A DNA stretch of 64,000 nt from Paramecium primaurelia. Its lineage: Eukaryota > Ciliophora > Oligohymenophorea > Peniculida > Parameciidae. The position numbers were made by a program, and so were the translations under genes. How positions within the stretch are numbered: position 1 is the stretch's first letter; each line of letters begins with the position of its first letter. The notes under the pieces were generated by a model. It was not told where the DNA came from. It ran no database searches and saw nothing but the letters and a program-made list of their open reading frames with translations. The DNA is taken from NCBI GenBank assembly GCA_905182975.1, contig CAJJDM010000111.1:277485-341484 (forward strand), in the 5' to 3' direction. Below, one piece after another: positions 38,193 to 51,699 of the stretch.

Positions 38193-41100
38193 ATGATTAA
38201 GTCTATCTTTAGAATAGCTCTTTATCTGAGTAGTATAATAGAAGTTTGTGGTGTTTTATAAGTGATTTCTTCTTCATTTTAAGGAAATAGTTTCTCTGAT
38301 GCTGATAGTAATTATAATATTGAAATTAATTTAGATTGGGTGGTAAGTGGAGCCTAACCTTAGTTCACAGATTGTATGGGCCAAAGATTATTTGGAGGTT
38401 ATAATGTTTTTGGTGGAAGGGTTAGCGTTAGTAAGACTTTTGAACTCCCACCACATTATTTGATAAATTTGCAAGTGTAATTTTGGAAGTAAAATGTATC
38501 AATAATATAGAGTTGATTCATGGGACTGGGAATATGGATATATATTTGTAGATTATCAAATGGCATGGTAGAAAAAGTACAATTACTATGATGGAACACA
38601 AAAGTGTGGAGGTGGAGATTAATGGAAAGAAGTATCTGTGAATTTGAACTTAAATATAAAGCATAGTGGTCCTACAGCCGTGATAGTGTTCACAACAAAT
38701 TTAGATGAAGGCCCTGACAATGTAAAACAACCAGAAATTTAATTAGGAATCTTGGGGATTTAGAGATTTCATTTTATCAGTTGAAAAATGTCCAGATGGT
38801 TGTTTTGTATGCTAATAGACAGATACAATAATAGAATGTTATGTTTGGAAAATAATCTAGACTAGTTGGAACTCATTAGATGTAAATGGAATAGTAACGG
38901 ACGGTTGGAATGTTGTATCTGGAATTTCTGAGTCAACTTAATGTGGATGTATTTTAATTTATATCAATTAGCTGTTGCTTTGTTTGGTGGATACTAAAAG
39001 ACAGGAACTTAAACAAAAATCAGGAAATCTTTTTTTAATATTCCACCACATTATAAATTGAAAATATAAATTTTATGGGCTAAAATTGACTCTTGGGATA
39101 ATGAAGCAGCCTAGGTGAGAGTAGATAGTGTATTAGTTTGGGAAAGAAGATTTTAATGGTATGAGGGTTATTTTGGTAAGATATGTGGGGATTCAGATGT
39201 GAACCATAGAACAATATTTATTAGAATTGAATTAGATTTAGATCATACAGGTAGTCAAGTTGAAACTTCATTTTCAACTACGCTAGATGAGCCAACAGAT
39301 GGAGAGTCTTTTGGTTTAAGAGACTTTATAATTTATTATGGTTCTTGTACTGATAATTGTGCTTAATGTACAGGACCAAGTGGATCAGAATGTTAAGGTA
39401 TAGAAAATAAAAATAATTAGTGTGTTCTAAAGGATGTTATAATACTGGAGTTATTGATAAAATCTGTTAAGGTAATTATCAGTTATTTAAAAATAGTATG
39501 CTATCCATCATGTTATTAATGTAATGGACCAAACATAGATGACTGCATAGATTGTGGAGACCCTAATATATACAATAAATAATTGATAGCTGGATAATGT
39601 GTATGCATAATAAGAACTATTGAATATATTTAGAATGATGGTACTACTTTATGTTTGCGTATTAATTCTCCTTTATTTAATTTAGCTTGTCATCCAAGAT
39701 GTGAAAAATGTTATCAGCCATTTGATAATACGGTTAATGAATATTGTACTATGTGCATAGCAGGATAGAATAGAGTTGTTTCTGATTAACTTAATTGTAT
39801 TTGTAAAGAAGGTTATGGTGATGATGGCATCTCAGAAACTTGTGTTTGTAAATAATTTTAATAATAATAATTTTAGAATGTCATTATACATGTGAAAATT
39901 GTAATGGTTCTTTACAAACTAATTGCACATCCTGTTCATCCTCATCTAATCGTCATTTGACTTCAGATAAGCAGTGTCTATGCAATAAAGCATACATTGA
40001 TGATGGAACCAACAATATTAATTGTCTATGTATCTTAATTAATATCATCATTTTTATAGTCATTTGTCATCATACATGTACTGATTGTGATGTACCTGGT
40101 GAAGATAAATGCACCAGTTGTCCAGTTACAAGATAACCAGATGTTATTGGAATCACATTTAAATGCATGTGCAAAGATTCTCATTATTTCAGTGATGACA
40201 CCCAATTAGAATGTTTGGAATGTCATTTCACTTGTAAAACTTGTAATGGCATTTATGAAAATAACTGTTTAACATGTGACCTTTCTTATCGCTAATTAGT
40301 AATGTTCAAATGCATTTGTCCATATGGATACTATGATATTGGTTAATTATAATGTTCCAGTAACTAGTAAAATTATTTAAAGAGTGCTATTATACTTGCC
40401 ATACTTGCTTTGGTCCCGAAGAAGATAATTGCATTACATGTCTGGCTAGTAACAACAGAGAAGTTAGGGCTAATAAATGTGTATGTCTAGATACATATAT
40501 GGAAAAACTAGTTGGTGACCCTATGTGTTATAGTAAATAATTATAAAATACTAGAATGCTCTTATCGATGTGCTAATTGCAGTATTACAATAGACAATTG
40601 TACATCTTGTCCAGCCTTCTCTTATAGAGATCTAGGAACAAATAATTTTTGTTCTTGTCCTGACAAGTCATATGACTAACCTGGAAATCCAATCTGCATT
40701 AGTATTAATTGAGATTCATATTAGTTTGTCACAATAGTTGCTTAACATGTAATGGATCGTAATCAAATTAATGTACTTCTTGTAATCCTTAAATTTTGAG
40801 ATAATTGGATTCTTCAGGATCATGTTTATGTCAGAGTAAATACTATGATGCTGGATAGCCTGAATGTCAAGGTATAAATTAAATGTATTCTTTAGCATGT
40901 AGTACCTATTGTTTGAATTGTGTAAATTCAGCTAATAATTGTATTTCTTGTAAACCAGATAGATTTTTAGTAGGAAATGTGTGTAATTGTTAAACCAAGT
41001 TAAATGGAGCTATTATCAGTACTTATTAAGTTTAAGGCAAAACTGAATGTCAAAGTTTTATCAAATTAATTTAACTTAGGTTGTCATTATTCTTGTTTAA

Positions 41101-44100
41101 ATTGCAATGGATCTACATAAACTAAATGTACATCATGTTTGGATAGTGAAATGAGAACTTTATAAAATTCAAGTTGTGTTTGTGCACCTCATTACTTTGA
41201 TATTGGCAAACCAAAATGTTAATGTACTAATATAATAATAAACATTAGAATGTAATTATAGTTGTGAAAATTGTACAGGACTAGATACTAATTGTTTAAC
41301 TTGTTATCCTAACACATTTAGAACATTGATTAATTAACAATGTCCATGTTAAAAAGGATACTTTGACGATGGATCAAATTCTATATGCTAAAGTAATTTG
41401 TATTAAAAATTATCATAAGAATGCCATTATTCTTGTTCTCAATGTAGCTCTATTTCTACTAAATGTGATGCATGTTCTTCTACATCAAATAGATAATTAA
41501 ATATATTGATGTTTACTTGTAATTGTTTAGATTCTTATTATGATTCTGGTGTTGAAACTTGTTCACAATGCCATTATTCTTGTTTTACTTGTAATTCTTT
41601 TGGATTTCAATTGTGTCAATCTTGTAAAGATAAGTCAACTTCATTTAGAGTCTTTAATTCAGGAATTTGTCAATGCTTACCTGGTTATTATGATAATGGA
41701 ATCTCTCCTAATTGTTAAAAATGTTAGATATAATGTTTGACTTGCTAAAACACTGCAGATTATTGTATAACCTGTATAACTACAAGACACTTAGAAGGAA
41801 ATACATGTATATGTGATACAGGTTATTTTGATAATAAATTGGATAAATGTGGTAAATGTGATTAAAATTGTTTTAATTGCACAATCAATTCTAAAAATTG
41901 TACTGAATGTGATTAATCATTAATGAGAATACTGGATAATGTTACTAAAACCTGCATTTGTTAAGCTGGAACTACTGAGATTAATGGTTAATGCTAAGTT
42001 TGTGATATTACTTGTTAAACATGTTAAAATTCAGACACTTATTGCACATCTTGTAAACTATTGAGATTATTAAATAACAATAAATGTAATTGCATAGATG
42101 GCACATATGAGAGTGGAAATGATAAATAATGTTTACTTTGCAATAAAACTTGTTAGACATGTATTAATCAAGAAAACTATTGTACATCATGTTCTGCAGA
42201 TAAAAATCGAATCTTCAAAACAGGAAATATTTGTATATGCCAAGATGGATATTATGAAGAATCTATAACTTTAAGTTGTAAAAAGTGTGATTAGTCTTGT
42301 TTAACTTGTAAAGTATCTCCTAATTATTGTTTAACGTGTGATGCTTTGTACAATCTCAGTTTGGATGTTTCGAATAGATGTGTTTGTTCAACAGGTTTCT
42401 ATTTTAATACATCTACTTTAAAATGTGAAGGTATAATAATAATAGTAATTTAGCTTGTAATATTTCATGTAAAGAATGTAAAACATAGACACAATGTATA
42501 GAGTGTGAAAATCTTACTAGATATTTTGATCCAGATAATTTGAAGTGTCCATGCAAAGATGGATATTATGAGGCTCAACTCAAAAAATGTTCAAGTACAA
42601 ATTTCATATTATCATTAGCATGTGATTTAAGTTGTAAGACATGTATCAATTAATCTACATAATGTTTATCATGTGAATCAACTTATTTTAGAATTTTAAA
42701 TAATTCTAATTAATGTATTTGTTTAGATGGTTATTATGATATTGGGATTGAGATGTGTTAATAATGCAATTTATATTGTAAGACCTGCTAAATAACTTCA
42801 ACAAAATGTACTTCATGTAACTAGATACAACATTTTAGAGTATTAAATCAAAATCAATGTATTTGTTAAAATGGATATTATAATAATAATTCATTAATTT
42901 GTGAAAGTACAAAGTTACAATTAATTTTATAGAATGTTCTAATTAATGTCTTACATGTGAAGGGAGAAGAGATTATTGTAAAAGTTGTGATCTTAATTAA
43001 AATAGAATTGATTAATCTGTTATTAATAAATGTCCTTGTTCAAATGGTTTCTATTAAGATGAAAATGAAAATTGTTAAAGTATTAATTTTAAAGCATAAT
43101 AAGAATGCCATCCAAAATGTTAAACATGTAATTAATCTAAAGAGAATTGTATAACCTGTTCTTATTCCAAAACTTCTAATCGACAAAGCATATCTCAAAA
43201 TTGTATTTGCAAAGATGGTTATTTTGATGATGGCATTTAAGTGGATTGTTAAAAATGTAGTACACGTTGTAAGTTTTGTTAAAATTCTTCAACTAATTGT
43301 TTAACTTGTTTTAGCAATCTGAGAGATACACCTCCTATTTGTAATTGCAAACTTGGATTTTTTGAAAATTCTTTTTAGAATTGTGAACGTAATCAAATCA
43401 ATTTTATTTTAGCATGTGAAAATTAATGTTTAACTTGTGAAAAGACATCTTCAAATTGTTTATCATGTAAAGAAGGAAGATCCACTCAACTTTGTGTATG
43501 TTAAGATGGGTATTATGAAGGTGGATAGCCGCTATGTGTTTGTATATTAATTAATAATAAATTTTAGAATGTGACTTTTAATGTAAAACATGCAAGGATT
43601 CCTCATTAAATTGTCTAAGTTGTAAAGGAGATCGAATTAACATTCCTAAATGTGAATGTCCTGATGGATTTTATGATGATCTATTAAATGAATCTTGTTA
43701 AGTTTGTGATGGATTATGTAAAACATGTAATCTAGATGGTTGTCTTAGTTGTAATGGCAATAGGATCCTATCTCCTGAAATGTCTTGTGATCAACCATAA
43801 AATTCTGTGAGCCATCCTGATACTGCATGGTGTTCAAGTATTAATATTTTCTATTAATAACAAAGCTTGTGAAGTTGCTGTAGTAGATGTTAGGTTCTCA
43901 GATGATTTACTATCTATTTCTATAAAGTTTGACTTTCCATTGAATCCATCATTCTTTACTACATAATTTTAAGATAATATCTGCTTAAAAATACTAGATT
44001 ATCAAACATACTAATTACTTGGCAAGAATCCTATTTGTTATGTGGATCCAAATGATGATACAAAATTAATTATGAAAGTAGGATAGCAAGTTAAGATTAT

Positions 44101-47100
44101 TCCAGGGGATAAAATCATTTTTTATGATAACTATTTTGGTCATCAAGGATGCGAAAAACAATTAGATATTTTTATCTACAATGAAATCAAAAATCCCATA
44201 AATCCTGTATCTCCTAAAATTATTTATGATTTACCTACATATCTTCTCAATCCTTGCGATGATAATATTATATCTATGAAATCAAAACTTAATGATGGAC
44301 TTAGAGGATTTGTTGGAATTAAATGGACATACTCTGTAGATGGATTTAATGGAAATGGAGATCTTGATAATTTTGTTGCTTCATTAACCAGTTTATAAAT
44401 GTTAGAATTAGTTATTCCATACNCATAATAAGAATGCCATCCAAAATGTTAAACATGTAATTAATCTAAAGAGAATTGTATAACCTGTTCTTATTCCAAA
44501 ACTTCTAATCGACAAAGCATATCTCAAAATTGTATTTGCAAAGATGGTTATTTTGATGATGGCATTTAAGTGGATTGTTAAAAATGTAGTACACGTTGTA
44601 AGTTTTGTTAAAATTCTTCAACTAATTGTTTAACTTGTTTTAGCAATCTGAGAGATACACCTCCTATTTGTAATTGCAAACTTGGATTTTTTGAAAATTC
44701 TTTTTAGAATTGTGAACGTAATCAAATCAATTTTATTTTAGCATGTGAAAATTAATGTTTAACTTGTGAAAAGACATCTTCAAATTGTTTATCATGTAAA
44801 GAAGGAAGATCCACTCAACTTTGTGTATGTTAAGATGGGTATTATGAAGGTGGATAGCCGCTATGTGTTTGTATATTAATTAATAATAAATTTTAGAATG
44901 TGACTTTTAATGTAAAACATGCAAGGATTCCTCATTAAATTGTCTAAGTTGTAAAGGAGATCGAATTAACATTCCTAAATGTGAATGTCCTGATGGATTT
45001 TATGATGATCTATTAAATGAATCTTGTTAAGTTTGTGATGGATTATGTAAAACATGTAATCTAGATGGTTGTCTTAGTTGTAATGGCAATAGGATCCTAT
45101 CTCCTGAAATGTCTTGTGATCAACCATAAAATTCTGTGAGCCATCCTGATACTGCATGGTGTTCAAGTATTAATATTTTCTATTAATAACAAAGCTTGTG
45201 AAGTTGCTGTAGTAGATGTTAGGTTCTCAGATGATTTACTATCTATTTCTATAAAGTTTGACTTTCCATTGAATCCATCATTCTTTACTACATAATTTTA
45301 AGATAATATCTGCTTAAAAATACTAGATTATCAAACATACTAATTACTTGGCAAGAATCCTATTTGTTATGTGGATCCAAATGATGATACAAAATTAATT
45401 ATGAAAGTAGGATAGCAAGTTAAGATTATTCCAGGGGATAAAATCATTTTTTATGATAACTATTTTGGTCATCAAGGATGCGAAAAACAATTAGATATTT
45501 TTATCTACAATGAAATCAAAAATCCCATAAATCCTGTATCTCCTAAAATTATTTATGATTTACCTACATATCTTCTCAATCCTTGCGATGATAATATTAT
45601 ATCTATGAAATCAAAACTTAATGATGGACTTAGAGGATTTGTTGGAATTAAATGGACATACTCTGTAGATGGATTTAATGGAAATGGAGATCTTGATAAT
45701 TTTGTTGCTTCATTAACCAGTTTATAAATGTTAGAATTAGTTATTCCATACCAAACTCTACCAAAACAGTCTAATATTACCCTTTAGATAGAGTTTCAAA
45801 ATTTTGTAGGTTCAAAGACAATATAAATGATTAAATTGTAAACTCATTCAGGTCAATTTCCCACTATACTTTGGATTTCGAAACCTTATTATTATGCTTT
45901 TGAAACTATTGTTTTGCAATTCTAAATTAAAAAAAAAGATTGTTCTGAATCTGCAATTACTTAAATTGATAATTCTGAATATTAATTATCTTTAGTTGAA
46001 GTATATAGAAACAATTCTAATTCAAGGCCTTCAAGAGTAAATTATTAAGAAATCACACGCCAAAGTTTCTTTAATGTTACAATCTAAAATTATACATTGA
46101 CTTCCAGAATTGCTTATACCTTCTAATAAACAACGATTGATCCTTTGCTTAACTTTTCAATTACAAGAAATATTACACTTGAAATTAGCTCAGGAGGTAT
46201 ATTTTGTTAATTTAATGGGACAAAAAAGATTTAGAATTATAGAAAAGAAACTTATATATACATATCATGTAAAGATTTAGATACTTAATATGACTGGAAT
46301 GAAGATTCAGGTATATAAATTAATGTTGAGTGTGTTGATTTGACGATGAATTCATTTTGTATGGATTTAAATAAAAAAATAATCAAAGTAAATAAAACAG
46401 ATAGTATCCAAGTAATTCCCAAATAAACAATACAGCCTTATACTATTTAAAGTTGGACAGTAGTGGCTTCAAAAAATTAATTTACTTATAAATTTAAATA
46501 AAATATTGTCTATCTAGATAATGATTTTAAATTATTAAATGTTACTTATAGTAAAGGGTATTTAATGAGACCAGTTAATAACTATGAAAATTTGGAATTC
46601 ACTATTAATATTCCTTTTTAAGATCGATAGTATCTGTTAGAATATCAAGTAGCTATTATTTATAATTTTGAACTCATTAAGATATTACAATCGGAATACT
46701 TTTAATACTAATTACGAATATTTGATTATTTTTAGGAATTTACAAAAGGAAAATAAATAAATTTGAAATTTTTGGCTTAGTTTACTAATGAAATTATACC
46801 TAGTTAAGAAGATCTATAGTTAATTGTTAATTAACCTCCTACTTGTTTAGTGAGTTTGAGTGAATAAACAGTTGAAGCATTGAGACCCTTAAAAATTATT
46901 ACAATTTGTGATTTTTCTGATGCAGCTCCATATACATATTAATTGAGATATTTTCTTAAAAATTAAGATTTAATTGATTTTTTGAATAGTAAATCTGATT
47001 ATTCATTAATTTTGAGTAGTTATTAAAGTTCAAATATTTTGGAAGGGTATTTTCCATAAGCTGATGGCATTCTCTTAATATAAGCAATGGATTCCAAAGG

Positions 47101-49191
47101 ATCATACTTAAATATTGAGAAATAGTTAAATGTAACAAAGATTGTTCTCAATTGTTCCAACATAATAATAAATTAATATAATTTTAAATAGCATATTTCT
47201 TTATTATTAGAAATTTTATTGAATCATTAAGATTAAAAATAATGTATTAATCTGTCCTAAGAGTTATTTTCAAAAATAAAAACCTTTTTGGATTCTGATA
47301 ATATTGATGATCAATTATTAGTTTATCAAACAACTAAATTATATAAAAGATTAATTCAAGATAATAATAGTTCCAATACTTCTATAAGATTATTGAATGA
47401 TAATTCAGAAAGTTGTTTTAAGAATTCTACAAAAACTTTTTATTTCGCAATCCCACATGCTGATACTCAGTCAACTGTCACTCCAACTAGTTTACAAGCA
47501 GAATTAAAAAAAATTATTACTATTGTTCAGAAAATGATAATAAAGTCAACTAATTTTGATGATTAGATAAATTAAGACGTAGTGTTTTTGGATGAAAAAC
47601 TTTATTAGAAAAAAGATGCTATATTGGACTCTTTATTAGTTATGTAACTTTTGATTGATGACATTTTTCTCAAGATTCCTACAGCTATTGTTAGTTCTTA
47701 ATAAGATAAAGAATAGATTATTGATATAGCAGAGGGATTAATAAATCTTATTGAAAAGATTGCATTGCATGTGAATGTAAAAGCAAAAGTAAATGGTCCT
47801 CAATTAATTGTTAATGGATAAATTCTAAAATGGTAATTATCAAAAATTACTAAAGATATTTTAAATAACTAATTCGATATTGATAGAGATTTATTAGATG
47901 GTTTGATTGATTTTGTATAAAAGGAATAAATAGAATTAAATTACAACTATTTAAATCTATCTCAAGAATTATAAACAAAATTGCTAAAATTCTTTAATTT
48001 AACTACCCTTGAAATTGATCAATATAATTACAAGAAAACCAATCTATAGAATCATCTCTATAAGGATCGTTATATAGAATATCAAGATACAATTAAATAA
48101 TACATGATCGATATGTTTAAAACTCCATACTGTTAAGAATAAGTTCCATAAGATAAACTTTACTCCTATGATTGTGTTAATATCCATTAAGATGAATAAT
48201 TTTATAAATGTGAATTCTTAACTGAGGAAATTGATAATCAAACTGTTTAAGTCTCTTGTAAATGTCAAAAATTAGGAAGCATTTTTTTAATAAAATTCCT
48301 CAACAATTCAATTATATAATAAAATTTCACATAAAATTCTTTTAATGAATATCAAGTGGATAATTCGAATTTACAATTAAATGAATAACCAATTTTACTA
48401 TTTCAAGGCATCTTCATTGCTTTTTCTTTATTCTTTTATTATGAATTAGTTTCAATCGAAATTAAATCAAAATAAAAACCAATATTTAACAGAGTAGATT
48501 CAGATCTTAGCGGAGATGAAACTCAAAAATAAGGAAAAGCTAAAATTTTACACTTTTATCCAGGACATTTATCTGTTTTCAAATAATCATTCAAAGTAAG
48601 TTTTATTTTTAATATATAGTTTATTCATGAAATATTATCCTTTTTTTTTACAGAAAGTATCATCCTTACTAAAAGTTATCGATTTTTGGAACTATCGATC
48701 AAAATAAGTTTGTTGATACCATTCTCGTTTTTGGAAATATCTTTTTTAGCTGAAATTACAATCTATGGAATCTTACTAATCAATAGCGGAACTTTTCTAT
48801 TTATTAAAATTATTCTCTAGATATTTTAGTCTATTTACAGATTTGGAGGAAAATGGAGTATTTTAATTGCTATTTTCTATTTACTAATACATTTCCTTTG
48901 TTATCTGGAATTTATTCTTTAATTGAAGAATAGGTAAATATCAATCTATATCTATTTAGTTAAAAAGACCTTTAAATAATCAATATTTAAATTATTATCA
49001 TTTTAATTAGTTCACTCATTTTATTTTATATCATTTTGGAACCAATTATGATATTCCTAAGAATAATTATTTTTAAACATATCACTTAATAAATGAGAAA
49101 TTAGGTTATTAATCCATTGTATTAACTTGTTTACTTTTTTGTTGGCCATCAAAAGTTAGATGAACTCTTTAATAATTATGCCTTTATTTGA
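38193..49191 (+). CDS. Giant secreted/membrane protein: lectin-like modules, furin-like repeats, REJ- and GPS-like regions, membrane spans
   Basis: ATG at 38193 gives a leader (MIKSIFRIALYLSSIIEVCG); an in-frame ATG at 38157 is an alternative. Two related N-terminal modules follow, with KVDSWDWE and AKIDSWDNEA and ending WGFRDFILSVEKC and FGLRDFIIYYGSC. From about 39340 to 43800 come dozens of C-x2-C furin-like repeats (CxxCxxxxxxxCxxC, often followed by GYYD or GYFD). Next is a ~1,300-residue ectodomain with an REJ-like block (PPTCLVSLSEQTVEA near 46830) and a GPS-like cysteine cluster near 48170-48290 (YKCEFLTEE, VSCKCQKLGSIFLI). The end has several membrane spans (LLIPFSFLEISFLAEI; WSILIAIFYLLIHFLC; IIIILISSLILFYII) and closes YQLVYFFVGHQKLDEL, TGA at 49189. 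Introns include 38489-38510, 38722-38746, 48596-48619 and 48944-48969. Architecture recalls REJ/polycystin-1-type receptors; function unknown. Overlap 3 falsely adds 1,329 bp. Confidence 0.82.
38489..38510 (+). other. 22-nt intron
   Basis: GTAAAATGTA...AATATAG; removal joins QVQFWK to VDSWDWEYGY, in parallel with the second module, where ILWAKIDSWDNEA is read without a break. Confidence 0.88.
38722..38746 (+). other. 25-nt intron
   Basis: GTAAAACAAC...TTAATTAG; removal joins NLDEGPDN to ESWGFRDFIL, paralleling LDEPTDGESFGLRDFI in the second module. Confidence 0.88.
43095..44422 (+). repeat. Assembly overlap 3, left copy (1,328 bp), inside the giant gene
   Basis: Ends at the single N at 44423 and recurs from 44424 with offset 1,329 (443 x 3), so the false duplication keeps frame and will look like a genuine internal duplication in a predicted protein. 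Confidence 0.9.
44423..44423. other. Single-N contig junction inside coding sequence
   Basis: Separates the two copies of overlap 3. Confidence 0.9.
44424..45751 (+). repeat. Assembly overlap 3, right copy (1,328 bp)
   Basis: Copy of 43095-44422 with no difference seen. Unique sequence of the gene resumes at 45752. Confidence 0.9.
48596..48619 (+). other. 24-nt intron before the membrane domain
   Basis: GTAAGTTTTA...ATATATAG; removal joins FKQSFK to FIHEILSFFFTESIILTKSY, the entry to the C-terminal membrane domain. Confidence 0.8.
48944..48969 (+). other. 26-nt intron between membrane spans
   Basis: GTAAATATCA...CTATTTAG; removal joins LQLKN to SQKDLQIINIQIIIILISS and leads to the stop at 49189-49191. 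Confidence 0.8.
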
Positions 49192-50840
49192 ATTCTAATA
49201 TTTATATGATATGATATTCATTTTATTTAATATTCTTTTCTATTTTTCTCATTAAAATTATAATCAGTCTTAAACAATAGTTAAGATAATACTTTACTAA
49301 AAAATTATTCAACTTATTATTTAACAAAAATTATAAAAACAAATATTTAATTGCCAATACTAAATAATAATCATATCTATCCAAATTATTATGATTGCTG
49401 TGATTATTGATTTGTGTCCTTTTGATAAAGATTAATCAAGGATATACTTTCAAATTTAATAATCTAATCTAACCACTATCATAGATATTTAGGGATTCTA
49501 TTAAAATATGTTTATTGAAATTTTATAATAGAATTGTTAATTAGATTTTTTTCGATATTTAAAATAATTAATTTAATAGCTTTTTTGTAATTTCAATTTC
49601 TTAAATTCTTTTAATTAATCTGAAAGATCTTTGCAGATCCAGTATTTGGATAATATATTTAAATCTCTCCTTTATATCATTATTTAATTATTACATTTTA
49701 GCATGTTTGTTCCTAAAGTCTTATGTTAATGAAATCAAGTGCTTAGTACAATTGATAATTGGTGTAATACTCATAAATGATTAAATTATAAATTTTCTAT
49801 TACAAAATTTAATTGTAACTTATCAAAGTATAGTAATTTAACAATTACTAATTTAGTAATTTATTCAATTTTTAAAGTGAGATTTCACATAGTGAAGTAA
49901 AATAAATTTAATCTTGTATAAAAAATTAATAAATAATCTAATAGGCCTCCTATTCAATAGATGTAATTTCATATGTTTCTCCAATTATATATAATAATGT
50001 TTACATATAGATCAATTGATATTCTTAATCTCTAAGAAAACGAAATTTTGGGTTATAATTAATTAACACTTTGAATAATCATTCCTATTCTCAAGACTTT
50101 TACTTCAACTAATCCTTTTCCTTATGCCTAAAGAAAAAAAAATTAATTTCTATTGCAGTAAAAATTATTCATGAATTACTTAATCTTAAGGTAAAACAAG
50201 ATGCTTAGAAGACATGAAATTTTTTTGATATTCAAAAATAATGAAACAATTGTTATTCTTTTTTTAGATAATAATTAATTGGTTTATGGTCTACAAAATA
50301 TTCATTTTTTCATTCTAAAATATTGATTATCCAAAAAAATATTTATAGTTTGATTTAAAAAATGGAATCTTAAATCTATTAAAATCTAAAGAAAAGATTA
50401 TGATGATAAATTTAATTACTTCTATGAATCTGATTCACCAGTATACATGTTTCATTCGGCTTTTGTTATTGCATCTGATTACTCTAAGAATAAACTACTT
50501 TTATAGAATTATTAAAAGGGAAAATAATCAGAAACAGTGAATTGATTGAAGGCAATCATCAATGATTTCTTATATATTTGATCCTCTCAAGAAGTAAAAA
50601 GTGATATGAAATTATGGAACCTTAATTAGAAAACAGATCTAAATAGAGGGTTTTAATTTACAGAGAAGTAGATAAGAAGTCCATAAGAAAGATTAACTTT
50701 AAAGAGAATAGGAAAAATAGATACTTAAACAGAATTTTTAGCTCAAAGTTATTAAATACAAGTAGTTATCAGTCGAAAATATAAATTTCCAAAAATATTG
50801 TTAGCAATTATTAATTATATAGCCTATAAATTGTAACATA
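49192..50840. other. No intact gene; plus-strand coding-like pieces
   Basis: Protein-like plus-strand pieces occur at about 50340-50540 (ESDSPVYMFHSAFVIASDYS, then a TGA) and about 50620-50830 (RLTLKRIGKIDTQTEFLAQS and ILLAIINYIAYKL). They are in different frames. They probably belong with the hydrophobic pieces that continue into 50841-51193 and 56398 onward. No family recognised; decayed membrane-protein gene is the best guess. Confidence 0.35.
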
Positions 50841-51193
50841 ACTGTTTACTACAATTATATATGATATTAATTATTTATTTTTCTCATTCATAAATTTTCT
50901 CTAAGCATAAGCATAAGACTTTCATAATCTTAAATTTATAAATATATATGGAAAATATAAATTTTTATTATTTAACTAGTTATATTATTGCTCAGTTTTC
51001 TTTTTTGCAGTTCTTCGCATCCATAATTATCTGTTGAATTGGCTTTCTTCAATTTATTTACTTTCAGCTTAGTTTTATAATTTTTCTAGCCAATTATAAA
51101 AGATATCTGTATTTTCAAAATTTAGATGCTGTAATATAATGTGCCATAAGGGAATCTTTATGGAAGTAGTTAAGTGAGGAATATCTTATGAAA
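50841..51193 (+). repeat. Assembly overlap 4, left copy (353 bp)
   Basis: Runs up to the 472-N gap and recurs exactly at 56398-56750, directly after the single N at 56397. This implies that the true continuation of this contig is 56751 onward, and that 51666-56396 was inserted between them. Confidence 0.88.
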
Positions 51194-51665
51194 NNNNNNN
51201 NNNNNNNNNNNNNNNNNNNNNNNNNNNNNNNNNNNNNNNNNNNNNNNNNNNNNNNNNNNNNNNNNNNNNNNNNNNNNNNNNNNNNNNNNNNNNNNNNNNN
51301 NNNNNNNNNNNNNNNNNNNNNNNNNNNNNNNNNNNNNNNNNNNNNNNNNNNNNNNNNNNNNNNNNNNNNNNNNNNNNNNNNNNNNNNNNNNNNNNNNNNN
51401 NNNNNNNNNNNNNNNNNNNNNNNNNNNNNNNNNNNNNNNNNNNNNNNNNNNNNNNNNNNNNNNNNNNNNNNNNNNNNNNNNNNNNNNNNNNNNNNNNNNN
51501 NNNNNNNNNNNNNNNNNNNNNNNNNNNNNNNNNNNNNNNNNNNNNNNNNNNNNNNNNNNNNNNNNNNNNNNNNNNNNNNNNNNNNNNNNNNNNNNNNNNN
51601 NNNNNNNNNNNNNNNNNNNNNNNNNNNNNNNNNNNNNNNNNNNNNNNNNNNNNNNNNNNNNNNNN
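51194..51665. other. Assembly gap, 472 N
   Basis: Unknown sequence. A frame spanning the Ns is meaningless. Confidence 0.99.
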
Positions 51666-51699
51666 AGTTATATATTGACCTTTTTAGCTGAATGATGTA

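Noticed and set aside
51188..51691. An open frame running through the N gap
   Set aside because: It consists almost wholly of unknown bases; only a few real codons flank the gap.
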